Assembly: GCA_963763855.1 (NCBI GenBank) | Contig: CAVXPU010000005.1 | Span: 1,054,001 to 1,118,000 of the forward strand | From: JAIBCC01 sp963763855 | Lineage (GTDB): Bacteria > Acidobacteriota > Blastocatellia > Pyrinomonadales > Pyrinomonadaceae | Length of the DNA: 64,000 bases | Direction of reading: 5' to 3' | Notes under the pieces: model-generated | Databases searched by the model: none | What the model was told of the DNA's origin: nothing | What the model saw: only the letters and a program-made list of their open reading frames with translations | In this document: positions 27,250-36,780 of the stretch, piece after piece | Numbering within the stretch: the stretch's first letter is position 1 | Layout: the number at the start of each line of letters is the position of its first letter | Translations under genes and position numbers: made by a program

Positions 27250-29127
27250 ATGTCTGATAAAAATTCTAAACAAATCGAATTTGGTAAATTTCGCCTTGAT
27301 ACTGAAAGGAAAATATTATGGCATAAGGGCGAGGCAATCAATCTTCCGCTCAAAGAAATCGAATTGCTTTGTGTTCTCACCGCAACCAACGAAATTGTCA
27401 CCAAAGACGAAATTTTAACCCGCGTTTGGCAAGATTCTTTTGTTGAAGAAAGCAATCTTTCGAGCCACGTTTATCGCCTCAGAAAAATGTTTGCCAAATA
27501 CGGCGAATCCGAAAACATCATTCAAACTGTTCCCAAACGCGGTTATCGTTTCACAGGCGAAGTCGGTCACACTTCTAATATTCCCGATTTGGTGATAGAA
27601 AAACATTCCTTTTCGCAAACTTTAATCGAAGAAATTGAAGATTCAATCGAACCCAATCTAAAACAATTAAGTGCCAAACCGCAACATCGCTGGTGGATGC
27701 CGATTTTAGCCACGCTGATTTTGGTTTCGAGCGTTTTTGGTTATTACTTTTACAAACTAGATTCAAGCAACTCTGAAAACATCAAATCAATCGCCATTTT
27801 GCCTTTAATGTCTCTTAGCAATGACGAAAATGAAAAGGCTTTAGCTCTTGGGATTAAAGAAAAATTGCTGATGAATTTGGGTGGTTTGCCCGAAATTAGT
27901 GTTCAAAACGTGAGTTTTGATGAAAGCCAACTTGATAAAATTACCAATACCGATGCGATTTTGCTGGGGAATGTTCAAAAATCCGATGGAAAAATTCGCG
28001 TTAATTTGAGATTTTTGCGAGCCTCTGACAAAAAACAAATTTGGTCGGAGAGTTTTGACGAAAATCAGACTGACCTTTTCAAGCTGCAAGACGCAATTTC
28101 CGAAAAGATTACAAATTCGCTGGCATTAAATTTGACCAAGCCCGAAAAAGACCAGATTTTCAAACGCTATACGGAAAACGCCGATGCTTACGAACTTTAT
28201 TTGAAAGGTCGTTATTATTGGAACAAACGCAATATCGGTTTTGCAGAGGAAGCCGAAACTTATTTTCGCCGGGCGATTGAAAAAGACCCGAAATTTGCTT
28301 TGGCGTATGTTGGATTAGCAGACAAACTTTTGCTCAACGGTGAAAAAGATGCAGATTTTTATCTGAACAAAGCTCTTGAGATTGAGCCAAATTTGGCGGA
28401 AGCCTACGCCTCACGCGGATTTTTGAATACGTTTAATCGTTGGGATTGGGAGCAGGCTGAGTCTGATTTCAAAAAGTCAATCGAACTAAACCATGGTTAC
28501 GGAAGGGCTTATCAATGGTATGCAACGCTTTTGATGATTCGCGGCAGACAGCCGGAAGCGATAGCCAAATTACAGCGTGCGGTTGAGATTGAGCCGCAAT
28601 CATTCAATTTTTATGCCGATCTCGGTCAAGCCTATTATTTTGCCCGCGATTACCAGAATGCGGAAAAATATTGCCAAAAGGCATTAGAGATTAATCCCGA
28701 ATTTTTTTTCGCACACCAAAATCTAACGAAAATATATTTGGAACAAGGAGAATACGAAAAGTGGGCTGAGGCATCAAAATTGAATTGGTTTTACTTTAGC
28801 CCTCCTCAATCACAAACAGCCGAAACAAAAAAGCATTTTGAAATGCAAAGTTCGGAACTGATGAAAATCTATCATAAAGAAGGAAGCCAAGCCCTTTGGA
28901 AGCGGCAGTTGGAAGATTTCAGTCCTGATAAAAACTCAACAAATCATTTTATTTTTTTGGCTTATTTGTTCAATAAAGTTGGAGACAAGGAAAAAGCACT
29001 CGATAATCTTGAAAAGGCCGTTGAAAAGCGAGAATTTCTGACACCGTTCATCAACGTTGAGCCATACTACGATGACCTACGAAAAGAGCCGCGTTTTCAA
29101 GCGATAATCAAGAAAATGAATCTTTAA
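27250..29127 (+). CDS. CadC-like winged-helix regulator with TPR sensor (paralogue 2)
   Basis: 625 residues with the same layout as the preceding gene: winged helix (EFGKFRLD, LKEIELLCVL, VEESNLSSHVYRLRKMF, TVPKRGYRF), one membrane helix (about 143-160, WWMPILATLILVSSVFGYYF), a beta domain beginning SIAILPLMSL, and TPR repeats. The near-identical signature residues show a tandem duplication followed by divergence of the sensor part. The intervening 231 bp hold repeat copy B and no clear 11-bp array. Target genes are unknown. Confidence 0.85.
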   Translation: MSDKNSKQIEFGKFRLDTERKILWHKGEAINLPLKEIELLCVLTATNEIVTKDEILTRVWQDSFVEESNLSSHVYRLRKMFAKYGESENIIQTVPKRGYRFTGEVGHTSNIPDLVIEKHSFSQTLIEEIEDSIEPNLKQLSAKPQHRWWMPILATLILVSSVFGYYFYKLDSSNSENIKSIAILPLMSLSNDENEKALALGIKEKLLMNLGGLPEISVQNVSFDESQLDKITNTDAILLGNVQKSDGKIRVNLRFLRASDKKQIWSESFDENQTDLFKLQDAISEKITNSLALNLTKPEKDQIFKRYTENADAYELYLKGRYYWNKRNIGFAEEAETYFRRAIEKDPKFALAYVGLADKLLLNGEKDADFYLNKALEIEPNLAEAYASRGFLNTFNRWDWEQAESDFKKSIELNHGYGRAYQWYATLLMIRGRQPEAIAKLQRAVEIEPQSFNFYADLGQAYYFARDYQNAEKYCQKALEINPEFFFAHQNLTKIYLEQGEYEKWAEASKLNWFYFSPPQSQTAETKKHFEMQSSELMKIYHKEGSQALWKRQLEDFSPDKNSTNHFIFLAYLFNKVGDKEKALDNLEKAVEKREFLTPFINVEPYYDDLRKEPRFQAIIKKMNL

Positions 29128-29159
29128 AATAAAAGACTTGCTCATTTCTGAACAAGTCT
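29124..29159 (-). terminator. Terminator for kgd (minus strand)
   Basis: Stem AGACTTG/CAAGTCT with loop CTCATTTCTGAA on plus; on minus it is followed by a T-rich tract (TTTTATTTT). It lies 28 bp after the kgd stop. Confidence 0.7.
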
Positions 29160-29186
29160 CATATCGATTATTTTTAGCTAAAAAAC

Positions 29187-32100
29187 CTAAATCGTTACCG
29201 CTTCTTCTACCAATTTAGCCTGTTCTAGATTATGAATCGCATAACTTCCCGTTGCTGGTGAAGCAGAGGCGGTTCGTCCGACAAATTCAAAGCTCATTTT
29301 GCCTTTGATTTCTTCGAAACGTGAACGGACAAAAACCCAGCCGCCCATATTTCTCGGCTCTTCCTGACACCAAACAAGCGATTCGGCGTTTGGATAATCT
29401 GCAAAAACTTCTTGCAATTTGGCTTTGGGGAATGGATAAAATTGTTCCAAACGAACGACTGCAACGTTTTCATTTTTCGCTTTTTCCAGATCGTAAAATA
29501 CTTTTCCGCTGCAAACTACAATTCGTTTAACCTTTGATTTATCAATAGTTAGGTCGTCAATAACAGACTGAAAGCCGCCATTTGTTAGATCCGCAACAGT
29601 CGAACTTGCTTCCGGAAGTCGCAATAAACTTTTCGGCGTCATTACAATTAGAGGACGAACGATTTCCTGTTTCGCTTGTCGTCGAAGGAGGTGAAAGTAA
29701 TTTGCAGGCGTTGTCGGATTGCAAACTTGTAGATTGTTTTCCGCACAAAGCTGCAAAAATCGCTCCAAACGGGCTGACGAATGTTCGGGTCCCTGACCTT
29801 CATACCCGTGCGGGAGCAGCAACACAAGCTTACATTTTTGTTGCCATTTGTCTTCAGACGACGATATATATTGGTCAATAATAACTTGAGCCCCATTTGA
29901 AAAATCGCCGAATTGAGCTTCCCACATCACCAACGAACCAGGCAAAATTACAGAATATCCGTATTCAAATCCCAAAACGCCTTGCTCGCTCAAACTGCTG
30001 TCGAACACATAAAAACGTGCCGCAGGATTTGCTTCATTTCGCAATTCCCCGAGCGGAAGCCAGCGGTCGCCGGTAATTGTGTCATACATACTCGCATGAC
30101 GTTGCGAAAATGTTCCGCGTCCCGAATCCTGCCCGCTCAAGCGAACCGGTGTTCCTTCCAAAACGAGTGATCCAAATGCGATTGCTTCGGCAAATCCCCA
30201 ATCCATTAATACTTCGCCGGTTCCCATTTTTGCACGTTTCGCAAGTTGTCCAACCATTTTGGGATTGATTTGAAAGCCTTCGGGTACGAGCGAAATTTTG
30301 TCGGAAACTTGACGTAAAACGTCCGCAGAAATGGCGGTTTCGAAAATCTCTGAACCGTCATCTTCAGTTTGGATGCGGCTGCAAGATCGCCTTTATCGGC
30401 TTATCCGCGACAATTTGCTTGACGCGTTTTAAGATGTCTTCATATTTCGCAACTATTCTATCGGTCATCTCTTTATGACCATTTTCGTCGATCACGCCTT
30501 CGCGGATAAGTTGTTGTGCATAAAGATGTTGCACGCCGGGATGATTTTTTACTTTGGCATACATCACAGGTTGCGTATAGCTCGGTTCATCTCCTTCGTT
30601 ATGCCCAAGTTTGCGGAAACCGACCAGATCCATCACCACATCCTTGTTATATTCCTGCCGATAAGCCAAGGCAATTTCGATTACGCGATAAGCCGCTTCC
30701 GGATCATCGCCATTGATGTGAAAAATCGGCGTTTGCGTAATTTGTGCGGCATCGGTCGAATAAATTGAGCTGCGGGATTCACCCGGCGAAGTCGTAAAAC
30801 CGATTTGATTATTGATGACAATATGAATCGTTCCGCCCGTTCGATAGCCTATCAAACTCGCCAATTGCAACGTTTCCATGACAGTTCCTTGCCCGGCAAA
30901 AGCAGCATCGCCGTGCAGTAAAACCGGTAAAACTTCATCAAAAACTTCTTCACGCGGACGCTGAAAGCCATTGCGAAGTTCGTCTTGCTTCGCCCGAACC
31001 ATTCCTTCTACTACGGGATTTACAAATTCAAGATGCGACGGATTACAGGCAAGCTGAATTCTTATCTCTTTACCGCTCAATGTTTTATGGTGCCCAATTG
31101 CTCCTTGGTGATACTTTACGTCGCCTTCATCAGCCGGAAAACTCGGATGAGCGGTTCCCTCAAAAATCGTGAAAATGCGTTCCGCCATCGATAGATCAAC
31201 GATGTTGCAAAGCACATTCAAACGACCGCGATGAGCCATTCCAAGATAGATTTCGTTGACGCCATTTGCCGAAGATTTTTCGACCAATTGATCCAGCATA
31301 GGAATCAAAGTTTCGCAGCCTTCGAGCGAAAAACGCTTTTGTCCCAGATATTTTTTGTGCAAAAATTGCTCAAATTGTTCGGCTTCGATCAGTTTTCCAA
31401 GCAATGCTTTTTTCGTTTCAACTGAAAGCGGTTCTGTATCCACAAATTGCCGACGAACCTGAAGACGAATCCAATCTTTTTCTTCTTTGCTCTGAATATG
31501 CCGATATTCGATACCCACTTTGCCGCAATAAGCTTTTTGCAAAATGTCTAAAATTCGCCGAAGCGTGGCAGTTTTTTCTCCGTGCAAACCGCCTGTGATA
31601 AACTCCCGATCCAAATCCCAGATCGTTAAACCGAAATTCTCTAGGTCGAGTTCGGGTACGTGTTGCGAAGTCATATTTAGCGGATCAATATCTGCCAAAA
31701 GGTGTCCGCGAATACGATAAGCATTGATCAATTGCAAAACATTTGCCTGTTTTTCGGCTTGCTCGGCGAGTTGATTTCCACCAAAAAGCGACGGATTATA
31801 ATCTTCAGCCCAACGCATCGGCGGATAATTAATCTCGATATCCTTGAAAATCTTATCGTAAAAATATTCTTTTCCAACTAAAAATTCGTGAATTTTCGCG
31901 AGCAACAATCCGCTTTCCGCACCTTGAATAATCCGATGATCGTATGTAGAAGTAACAGTAAGTACTTTAGAAATGCCAAGTTGCGAAAGTGCGGCGGAAG
32001 TCATCGCTTGATATTCAGCCGGATATTCAATCGCTCCGGTTGCGATGATCACGCTTTGTCCGGACATCAGTCGGGGATTTGAAGCAACCGTTCCAATCGT

Positions 32101-32850
32101 TCCCGGATTCGTCAGCGAAACAGTTGTGCCTTGAAAATCGTCCATCGTTAATTTGCCTTCTCGCGAGCGTTTTACAACGTCGTCGTAAGCTGCTAAAAAC
32201 TGTGCAAAATTCAACTTATCGGCATTTTTAATATTGGGAACAAGCAAATTCCGCGATCCGTCTTTTTTCTGTATATCAATCGCGATACCGAGATTAACGC
32301 TTTCGTGCTGCAAGCGGGAAGCCACGCCGTTGATTTCCGCAAAGCCATGTTTGATTTGCGGATAAACATTCAAAGATTTAATGATCGCCCAGGCAATTAT
32401 ATGGGTAAACGAAACTTTTCCGCGACCGCGTTTAAGCTGAAATTCATTGATGAGTTTACGATTTTCTTCCAAAACTTTGACGGGAATTCTTCGTGTAGAA
32501 GTTGCCGTAGGAACAGTTAAAGACTCTTCCATATTCTCGACAATTTTTTTCGAAGGACCGGTGATCGGTCGAAATTCGATATCGGAGCCAAGAGCGATCG
32601 CAACCTTTTCTTTCGCCGTTGCAGAAGCGGCTGGATTACCCGCAACTGTTGTAAAAGCAGGAGTTGGTTCTACGATGTTGGTGCCGCTAATCTTGTCTAA
32701 AGGCGAAACATTATTCATTAATTCGCCAAAAAAATCTTGCCAAGAATCGTCAACCGAAGTTGGATTTTCTTTGTATTTGGCTAAAAGACCTTCAACGTAT
32801 TGAGCATTTGCTCCAAAATGTTCGTTGATATATTCAGTTAAATTCGTCAC
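29187..32850 (-). CDS. kgd: 2-oxoglutarate dehydrogenase E2-E1 fusion, KGD type (one frameshift)
   Basis: About 1220 residues if a single-base indel near 30370 is corrected; the pieces read continuously across it. An N-terminal part (about 1-60) precedes an E2 acyltransferase catalytic domain (NPGTIGTVASNPRLMSGQ, then TYDHRIIQGAESG with the catalytic His) without a visible lipoyl module. The thiamine-diphosphate E1 domains follow (HRGRLNVLCNIVD, GDAAFAGQGTVMETLQL, VPEGFQINPKMVGQLAKR, ARFYVFDSSLSEQGVLGFEYGYS). This is the actinobacterial KGD layout for the 2-oxoglutarate step of the TCA cycle. The start is GTG at 32850 with GAGG upstream. Confidence 0.9.
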
Positions 32851-32944
32851 TATTTTTGAAACCTCAAAGTATAAAAACTAATTGACTTAATTTTAACGCA
32901 TATGACGCAAAAAAATAAGTAGCGAAATTTGAATGAAGGGTCGA

Positions 32945-34228
32945 TTAATTTAGCGGGAGATAAATGGAGAATTTTGTACCGCTGCCAATTTTAGTTTCAA
33001 CTTCGATTTTGCCGAAAGCTTCGTCTATTAAAGCCTTTACGGCTGCAAGTCCAACGCCCCGACCTGAAATTCCGGAAACTGTTTCACTCGCTGAGAATCC
33101 TTGTCTGGAAATAAGGTCTAAAACGTTTTTTTCCAATAAGTTATGGTCAGATTTGTTGAGATTATTTTCGACCGCAGTTTTGCTAAGTTCGTAAAGATTG
33201 ATTCCTTTTCCATCATCTTCGACGATTAATAGAATGCCATCTTCCATTTTCAAAAGGCTTACCGTGATTTTCCCGAATTTATTTTTGTCGTTTTGGATTC
33301 TTTGCTCCGGCGATTCAATCGCGTGATCGACTGCATTATTTAACAAATGGCTCCCAATTTCGTTAATCAAAAGCAGATATTTTGCCGGAATCTCTACGTG
33401 ATCCAAACACAATTCAAAATTTATATTTTTATTTAATTGGAATGATTTACGCTTACTAACGGCTATTAAATTATTGAGCATTTCTGAGGTATCACTTAAA
33501 AAATGCCCTGAACTCCAAGCAATTTCAAATGTTATTTTTGCTGAAGAAGATTTCAGCAAGTCTTTTATTTTTTCGCCTGACAATTTAGCCGAATATAAAA
33601 TTTGCAACGACATATTATCGCGATTCTCTCCGGAATTTGGCAAAACAGCGATTACCTGCCCACTATTGTCCAAAACTTCCTTGAGATTTTTGAACCCATG
33701 ATAAAAATTACTCATCGTAAAATTTGCTTCTAAAACGAATAAATTTGTTTTGTTCTGGATTGCCAGATTGAGTTTTGATTTTTCCTGTGCAGATAATCTT
33801 TCAAGTATAGTTTTCGAAATGGAATGCTCGCTAAAATCGAATTCCGGTAAATCAGCAGACTTCAGATTTATTTCTCTTATTTGAGTGAAAAAATCTTTAT
33901 AATCAATAGGTTGCGAATCTTCTTGATAGCTTTTGGCAGTTTTGATTAGAATCGTAAAGCTTTCCTGAATTACTTTATAAGTCGACTGATTTTGTGAAAT
34001 TTGTTTTTTTTGAATTGCTTGGAGAATATCTTCAATTTCATGAGAGATTATTGCTAAGTTATTGAAATTAAAAGTTTGCGAAGAGCCTTTAAGAGTGTGA
34101 AGCTTTTGAAAATAATGTTTTATGAAATCATCGGAAAGTGTTTTGTCTCTAACTTGGGAAAGTTGATCTTGAAGAGAAAGGAGGGTTGATATAGCTTGTT
34201 TAAGAAACTCTTTACTCAAATCTGCCAT
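32945..34228 (-). CDS. CheA-like histidine kinase lacking a CheW domain (Hpt + HATPase)
   Basis: 427 residues from the ATG at 34228 (AAAGGA upstream). An N-terminal Hpt domain holds the phosphorylatable His in KLHTLKGSSQTF. After a middle region, the ATPase domain has an N box HLLNNAVDHAIESPEQR, G1 VEDDGKGI and G2 SGRGVGLAAVKAL, close to CheA P4. It ends at YLPLN without the CheW-like P5 domain. It may therefore be a stand-alone kinase or phosphotransfer hub. No receptor or cheY is adjacent. It precedes the kgd gene on the same strand. Confidence 0.85.
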   Translation of the reverse strand: MADLSKEFLKQAISTLLSLQDQLSQVRDKTLSDDFIKHYFQKLHTLKGSSQTFNFNNLAIISHEIEDILQAIQKKQISQNQSTYKVIQESFTILIKTAKSYQEDSQPIDYKDFFTQIREINLKSADLPEFDFSEHSISKTILERLSAQEKSKLNLAIQNKTNLFVLEANFTMSNFYHGFKNLKEVLDNSGQVIAVLPNSGENRDNMSLQILYSAKLSGEKIKDLLKSSSAKITFEIAWSSGHFLSDTSEMLNNLIAVSKRKSFQLNKNINFELCLDHVEIPAKYLLLINEIGSHLLNNAVDHAIESPEQRIQNDKNKFGKITVSLLKMEDGILLIVEDDGKGINLYELSKTAVENNLNKSDHNLLEKNVLDLISRQGFSASETVSGISGRGVGLAAVKALIDEAFGKIEVETKIGSGTKFSIYLPLN

Positions 34229-34264
34229 CAAAATTTTCCTTTAGTATTTGAATTGCGGCGAAGA

Positions 34265-34735
34265 TTATATTGAGGAACCTTTGCTTTTTTCGGCTTCCGC
34301 TTTTGGCGGCTCAGAATCTAACTCTTTCTCTAAGTCTTGCTTGATCGCGTCTAAAATTCCGTTAATAAATTGAGTGGCTTCGAAGGTAGAAAAGCGTCGG
34401 GCAATTTCTAAAGCTTCATTGATAATTACCGTATGCGGCGTTTGTTCAAACAAAAATTCATAAACTGCGAGCCGCAAAACGTTACGATCAACAATCGCCA
34501 TCCGCTCAATTCGCCAATGTTCTGCACGGGATTTAATGCGTTTATCGACGGTTTCAACCTCTCGAATCGAATTAACCGCCAATCGATTGGCAAATTCCAT
34601 CGTGTCAGCATCCGTTTCCGGATCACCGATCTCATTCCAATAATCACGTGTCAAAATATCGCCTGACACTTTCGTGACATCAGCCGCGAAAAGCATCTGC
34701 AAAGCACATTCTCTTGCCCTACGCCTTGTACCCAT
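34265..34735 (-). CDS. nusB: Transcription antitermination factor NusB
   Basis: 156 residues. The family start GTRRRARECALQMLFAAD, the central FANRLAVNSI region and the C-terminal block VIINEALEIARRFSTFEATQFINGILD are all present. NusB binds boxA RNA with S10 and supports antitermination on rRNA operons. An acidic tail (EKELDSEPPKAEAEKSKGSSI) extends beyond the core. It sits 38 bp after ribH, the common order ribH-nusB. Confidence 0.95.
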   Translation of the reverse strand: MGTRRRARECALQMLFAADVTKVSGDILTRDYWNEIGDPETDADTMEFANRLAVNSIREVETVDKRIKSRAEHWRIERMAIVDRNVLRLAVYEFLFEQTPHTVIINEALEIARRFSTFEATQFINGILDAIKQDLEKELDSEPPKAEAEKSKGSSI

Positions 34736-34773
34736 AATCCTTGCTTATTTTCAAACTTGCGGCGAAAATCATT

Positions 34774-35253
34774 TTATTTGCCGCCTTTCATTTCTTTGTA
34801 TAAATTTACGAGCTCAATTGCCGACATTGCGGCTTCAAACCCTTTATTTCCAGCCTTTACACCGCAGCGATCAATCGCCTGTTCAAGCGTATCCGCCGTA
34901 ACCACGCCAAACATAACCGGCACACCCGATTTCATCCCAACCTGTCCGATCCCTTTTGCCGCTTCACCCGCAACGTAATCAAAATGCGGAGTTTGGCCGC
35001 GAATTACTACTCCGAGGCAAATTATTGCGTCAAATTTACCACCATCGGCAATCTTTTGAGCCGTCAAAGGAATCTCAAAAGAACCCGGCACTTTGAAAAT
35101 TTCAACCGACTTTTCGTCAGCTCCAAGCCTTTCCAAAGCGTCCAAGGCTCCTTCAGTTAAACGGGTTGTCAAAAAATCATTCCAACGCGAAACAATGATC
35201 GCAAAACGAAAGCCTTCAGCTTTTAGTAGTCCTTGATGAACTTTTGGTTGCAA
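34774..35253 (-). CDS. ribH: 6,7-dimethyl-8-ribityllumazine synthase
   Basis: 159 residues of lumazine synthase, which makes the direct precursor of riboflavin. Typical regions are FAIIVSRWNDFLTTRL, VPGSFEIPLTAQKIA, LGVVIRGQTPHFDYVAGEA (catalytic His) and PVMFGVVTADTLEQAIDR. It is followed by nusB as in many bacteria. A sigma-70 type promoter lies upstream; no FMN riboswitch is recognisable. Confidence 0.95.
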   Translation of the reverse strand: MQPKVHQGLLKAEGFRFAIIVSRWNDFLTTRLTEGALDALERLGADEKSVEIFKVPGSFEIPLTAQKIADGGKFDAIICLGVVIRGQTPHFDYVAGEAAKGIGQVGMKSGVPVMFGVVTADTLEQAIDRCGVKAGNKGFEAAMSAIELVNLYKEMKGGK

Positions 35254-35289
35254 AATTTATCTCCTAAATCGTGTAAAACGCTAAATATC

Positions 35290-35319
35290 AGTATAGGAGA
35301 GAGAAGGGAACTGTGACAA
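35290..35319 (-). promoter_or_regulatory. Sigma-70-type promoter for ribH
   Basis: On the minus strand TTGTCA and TATACT are 18 bp apart, with the -10 about 40 bp before the ribH ATG. A hairpin with arms AATGTCAT/ATGACATT (35364-35398) lies further upstream. Confidence 0.6.
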
Positions 35320-35495
35320 GCGGGAATGTTTGAAAAGGCATCGGTAATAATGACACAGCCAAAAATGTCATGTTCTTGGAGTCGCCGAAGATGACATTTG
35401 GAACATCAGCCGGGAATATTCTTTGGGATTTTTATTTTTGATTGTTTAGAGTAAATCTTTTATATTTGTTGAATTGATTGAAATTAACCAAAATT

Positions 35496-36692
35496 ATGAA
35501 AAGAAAGAGAGTGACAATTTTAACAGGTGCGGGATTTACATTGCCTTTTGGAACACCATCGACTAAAAAATTGACTGACATAATAAGGAATAAAGAGCTT
35601 TCAAATCTAGGAATTAATGGAAAACCTCCCGGAGAGTATTTTTTCGAAAAACTTTGCAAACATTATAAGGAATCAAAGTCGTCTTACGATGTGACGAACA
35701 TAAATTTTGAAACGATTATTCACCTATTAGAAGAAATATATTCTTTCCAGACTTCATTGAACAAAACTAACGCAAGTAGTTCTGAAAGAAAAAAAGGAAC
35801 AAAACCATCTTTGTTCTGCTTGAAGGATATCGTAAAAAAAGATTTGGAGCAGTTAAAAACGAGTGCGAAAACCAAAAGTATTGCTGAAGGCATCAAGTAC
35901 ATTTACTATGGTTTTATTGATGCAATTGTTGGGGAGTTAATTATTCTGAACTCTGACAAAAATAATATTGGAATGAATACCTTTAGGGGTGACTTTCTAA
36001 ATAAACATTTATCTCAAAGTCAGTATATACGGAAGATTTACACGTTAAACTATGACACATGGCTAAATAAATACGGCAACTTGTATGATGGGTTTGATTC
36101 AGCGGGTAAGTTTCAGTCTAAAAAAGTTACGAGTGAATTTGATTACGATTCTCATTACAATCTACATGGCAGTATTCTTTGGAAAAATAGTAATGATACG
36201 GTTACTAAAGTAACCAAGCCTTTTTCTCCTTTAAAAAATGATCCGTCATCAAATTCAGGATTAGACAGAGAATTAATTATCGCAGCACCAATTATTTCAG
36301 GTTATAACAAATTACAAAGAATGAAGTTTAGTCCTTATTTGGAATTTTACTATTCATTGCAAAGAGATATTCTAGATTCCGAAATACTTATTCTTATTGG
36401 CTACAGCTTTTCAGATGTGCATATCAACAACATTCTTTCGTTATATGAAAATAAATGTATTGTAGTTGATTACATTCACGACTGGAATACTTTTGCTAAA
36501 TATGATGATTCTTTAAAGACCAAAGTTACGCCGATTAAATCAATAAAACCTAGTAGCTGGAACTTTGACCATCTGAAAGATAAAAAAATAAATCAAAATG
36601 GATGGGTAGCGTCAAAGAATGGGAATGTTAAATTTTGGTGGAAAGGGATAGGCAACGATTTTTATGATGCATGGGAAATAATAAAAAGATGA
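35496..36692 (+). CDS. SIR2-like domain protein, possible defence NADase
   Basis: 398 residues from the ATG at 35496; a TTG at 35478 would add six. The N-terminus TILTGAGFTLPFGTPS is the NAD-binding GAG loop of SIR2-like proteins. The core YTLNYDTWL, NLHGSILW and LIGYSFSDVHINNILSLY follow the SIR2_2 pattern seen in anti-phage NADases. The C-terminal part is Lys/Asn-rich. Codon use is more AT-rich than its neighbours, it lies alone between unrelated housekeeping genes on the opposite strand, and it has no obvious partner. It was probably acquired by transfer. Single-gene SIR2 defence proteins are known, but activity here is inferred. Confidence 0.7.
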   Translation: MKRKRVTILTGAGFTLPFGTPSTKKLTDIIRNKELSNLGINGKPPGEYFFEKLCKHYKESKSSYDVTNINFETIIHLLEEIYSFQTSLNKTNASSSERKKGTKPSLFCLKDIVKKDLEQLKTSAKTKSIAEGIKYIYYGFIDAIVGELIILNSDKNNIGMNTFRGDFLNKHLSQSQYIRKIYTLNYDTWLNKYGNLYDGFDSAGKFQSKKVTSEFDYDSHYNLHGSILWKNSNDTVTKVTKPFSPLKNDPSSNSGLDRELIIAAPIISGYNKLQRMKFSPYLEFYYSLQRDILDSEILILIGYSFSDVHINNILSLYENKCIVVDYIHDWNTFAKYDDSLKTKVTPIKSIKPSSWNFDHLKDKKINQNGWVASKNGNVKFWWKGIGNDFYDAWEIIKR

Positions 36693-36780
36693 AGCCGAAA
36701 CCCCCATCTTCCTAATAATCAATGCGGAAAAACGCCCTTACTGCGTGCAGGCTTCTGCACTTTTCCCTTTCACCTTTCCC

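Noticed and set aside
34774..35500. FMN riboswitch before ribH
   Set aside because: The leader is about 30 nt after the predicted start and lacks the conserved RFN core.
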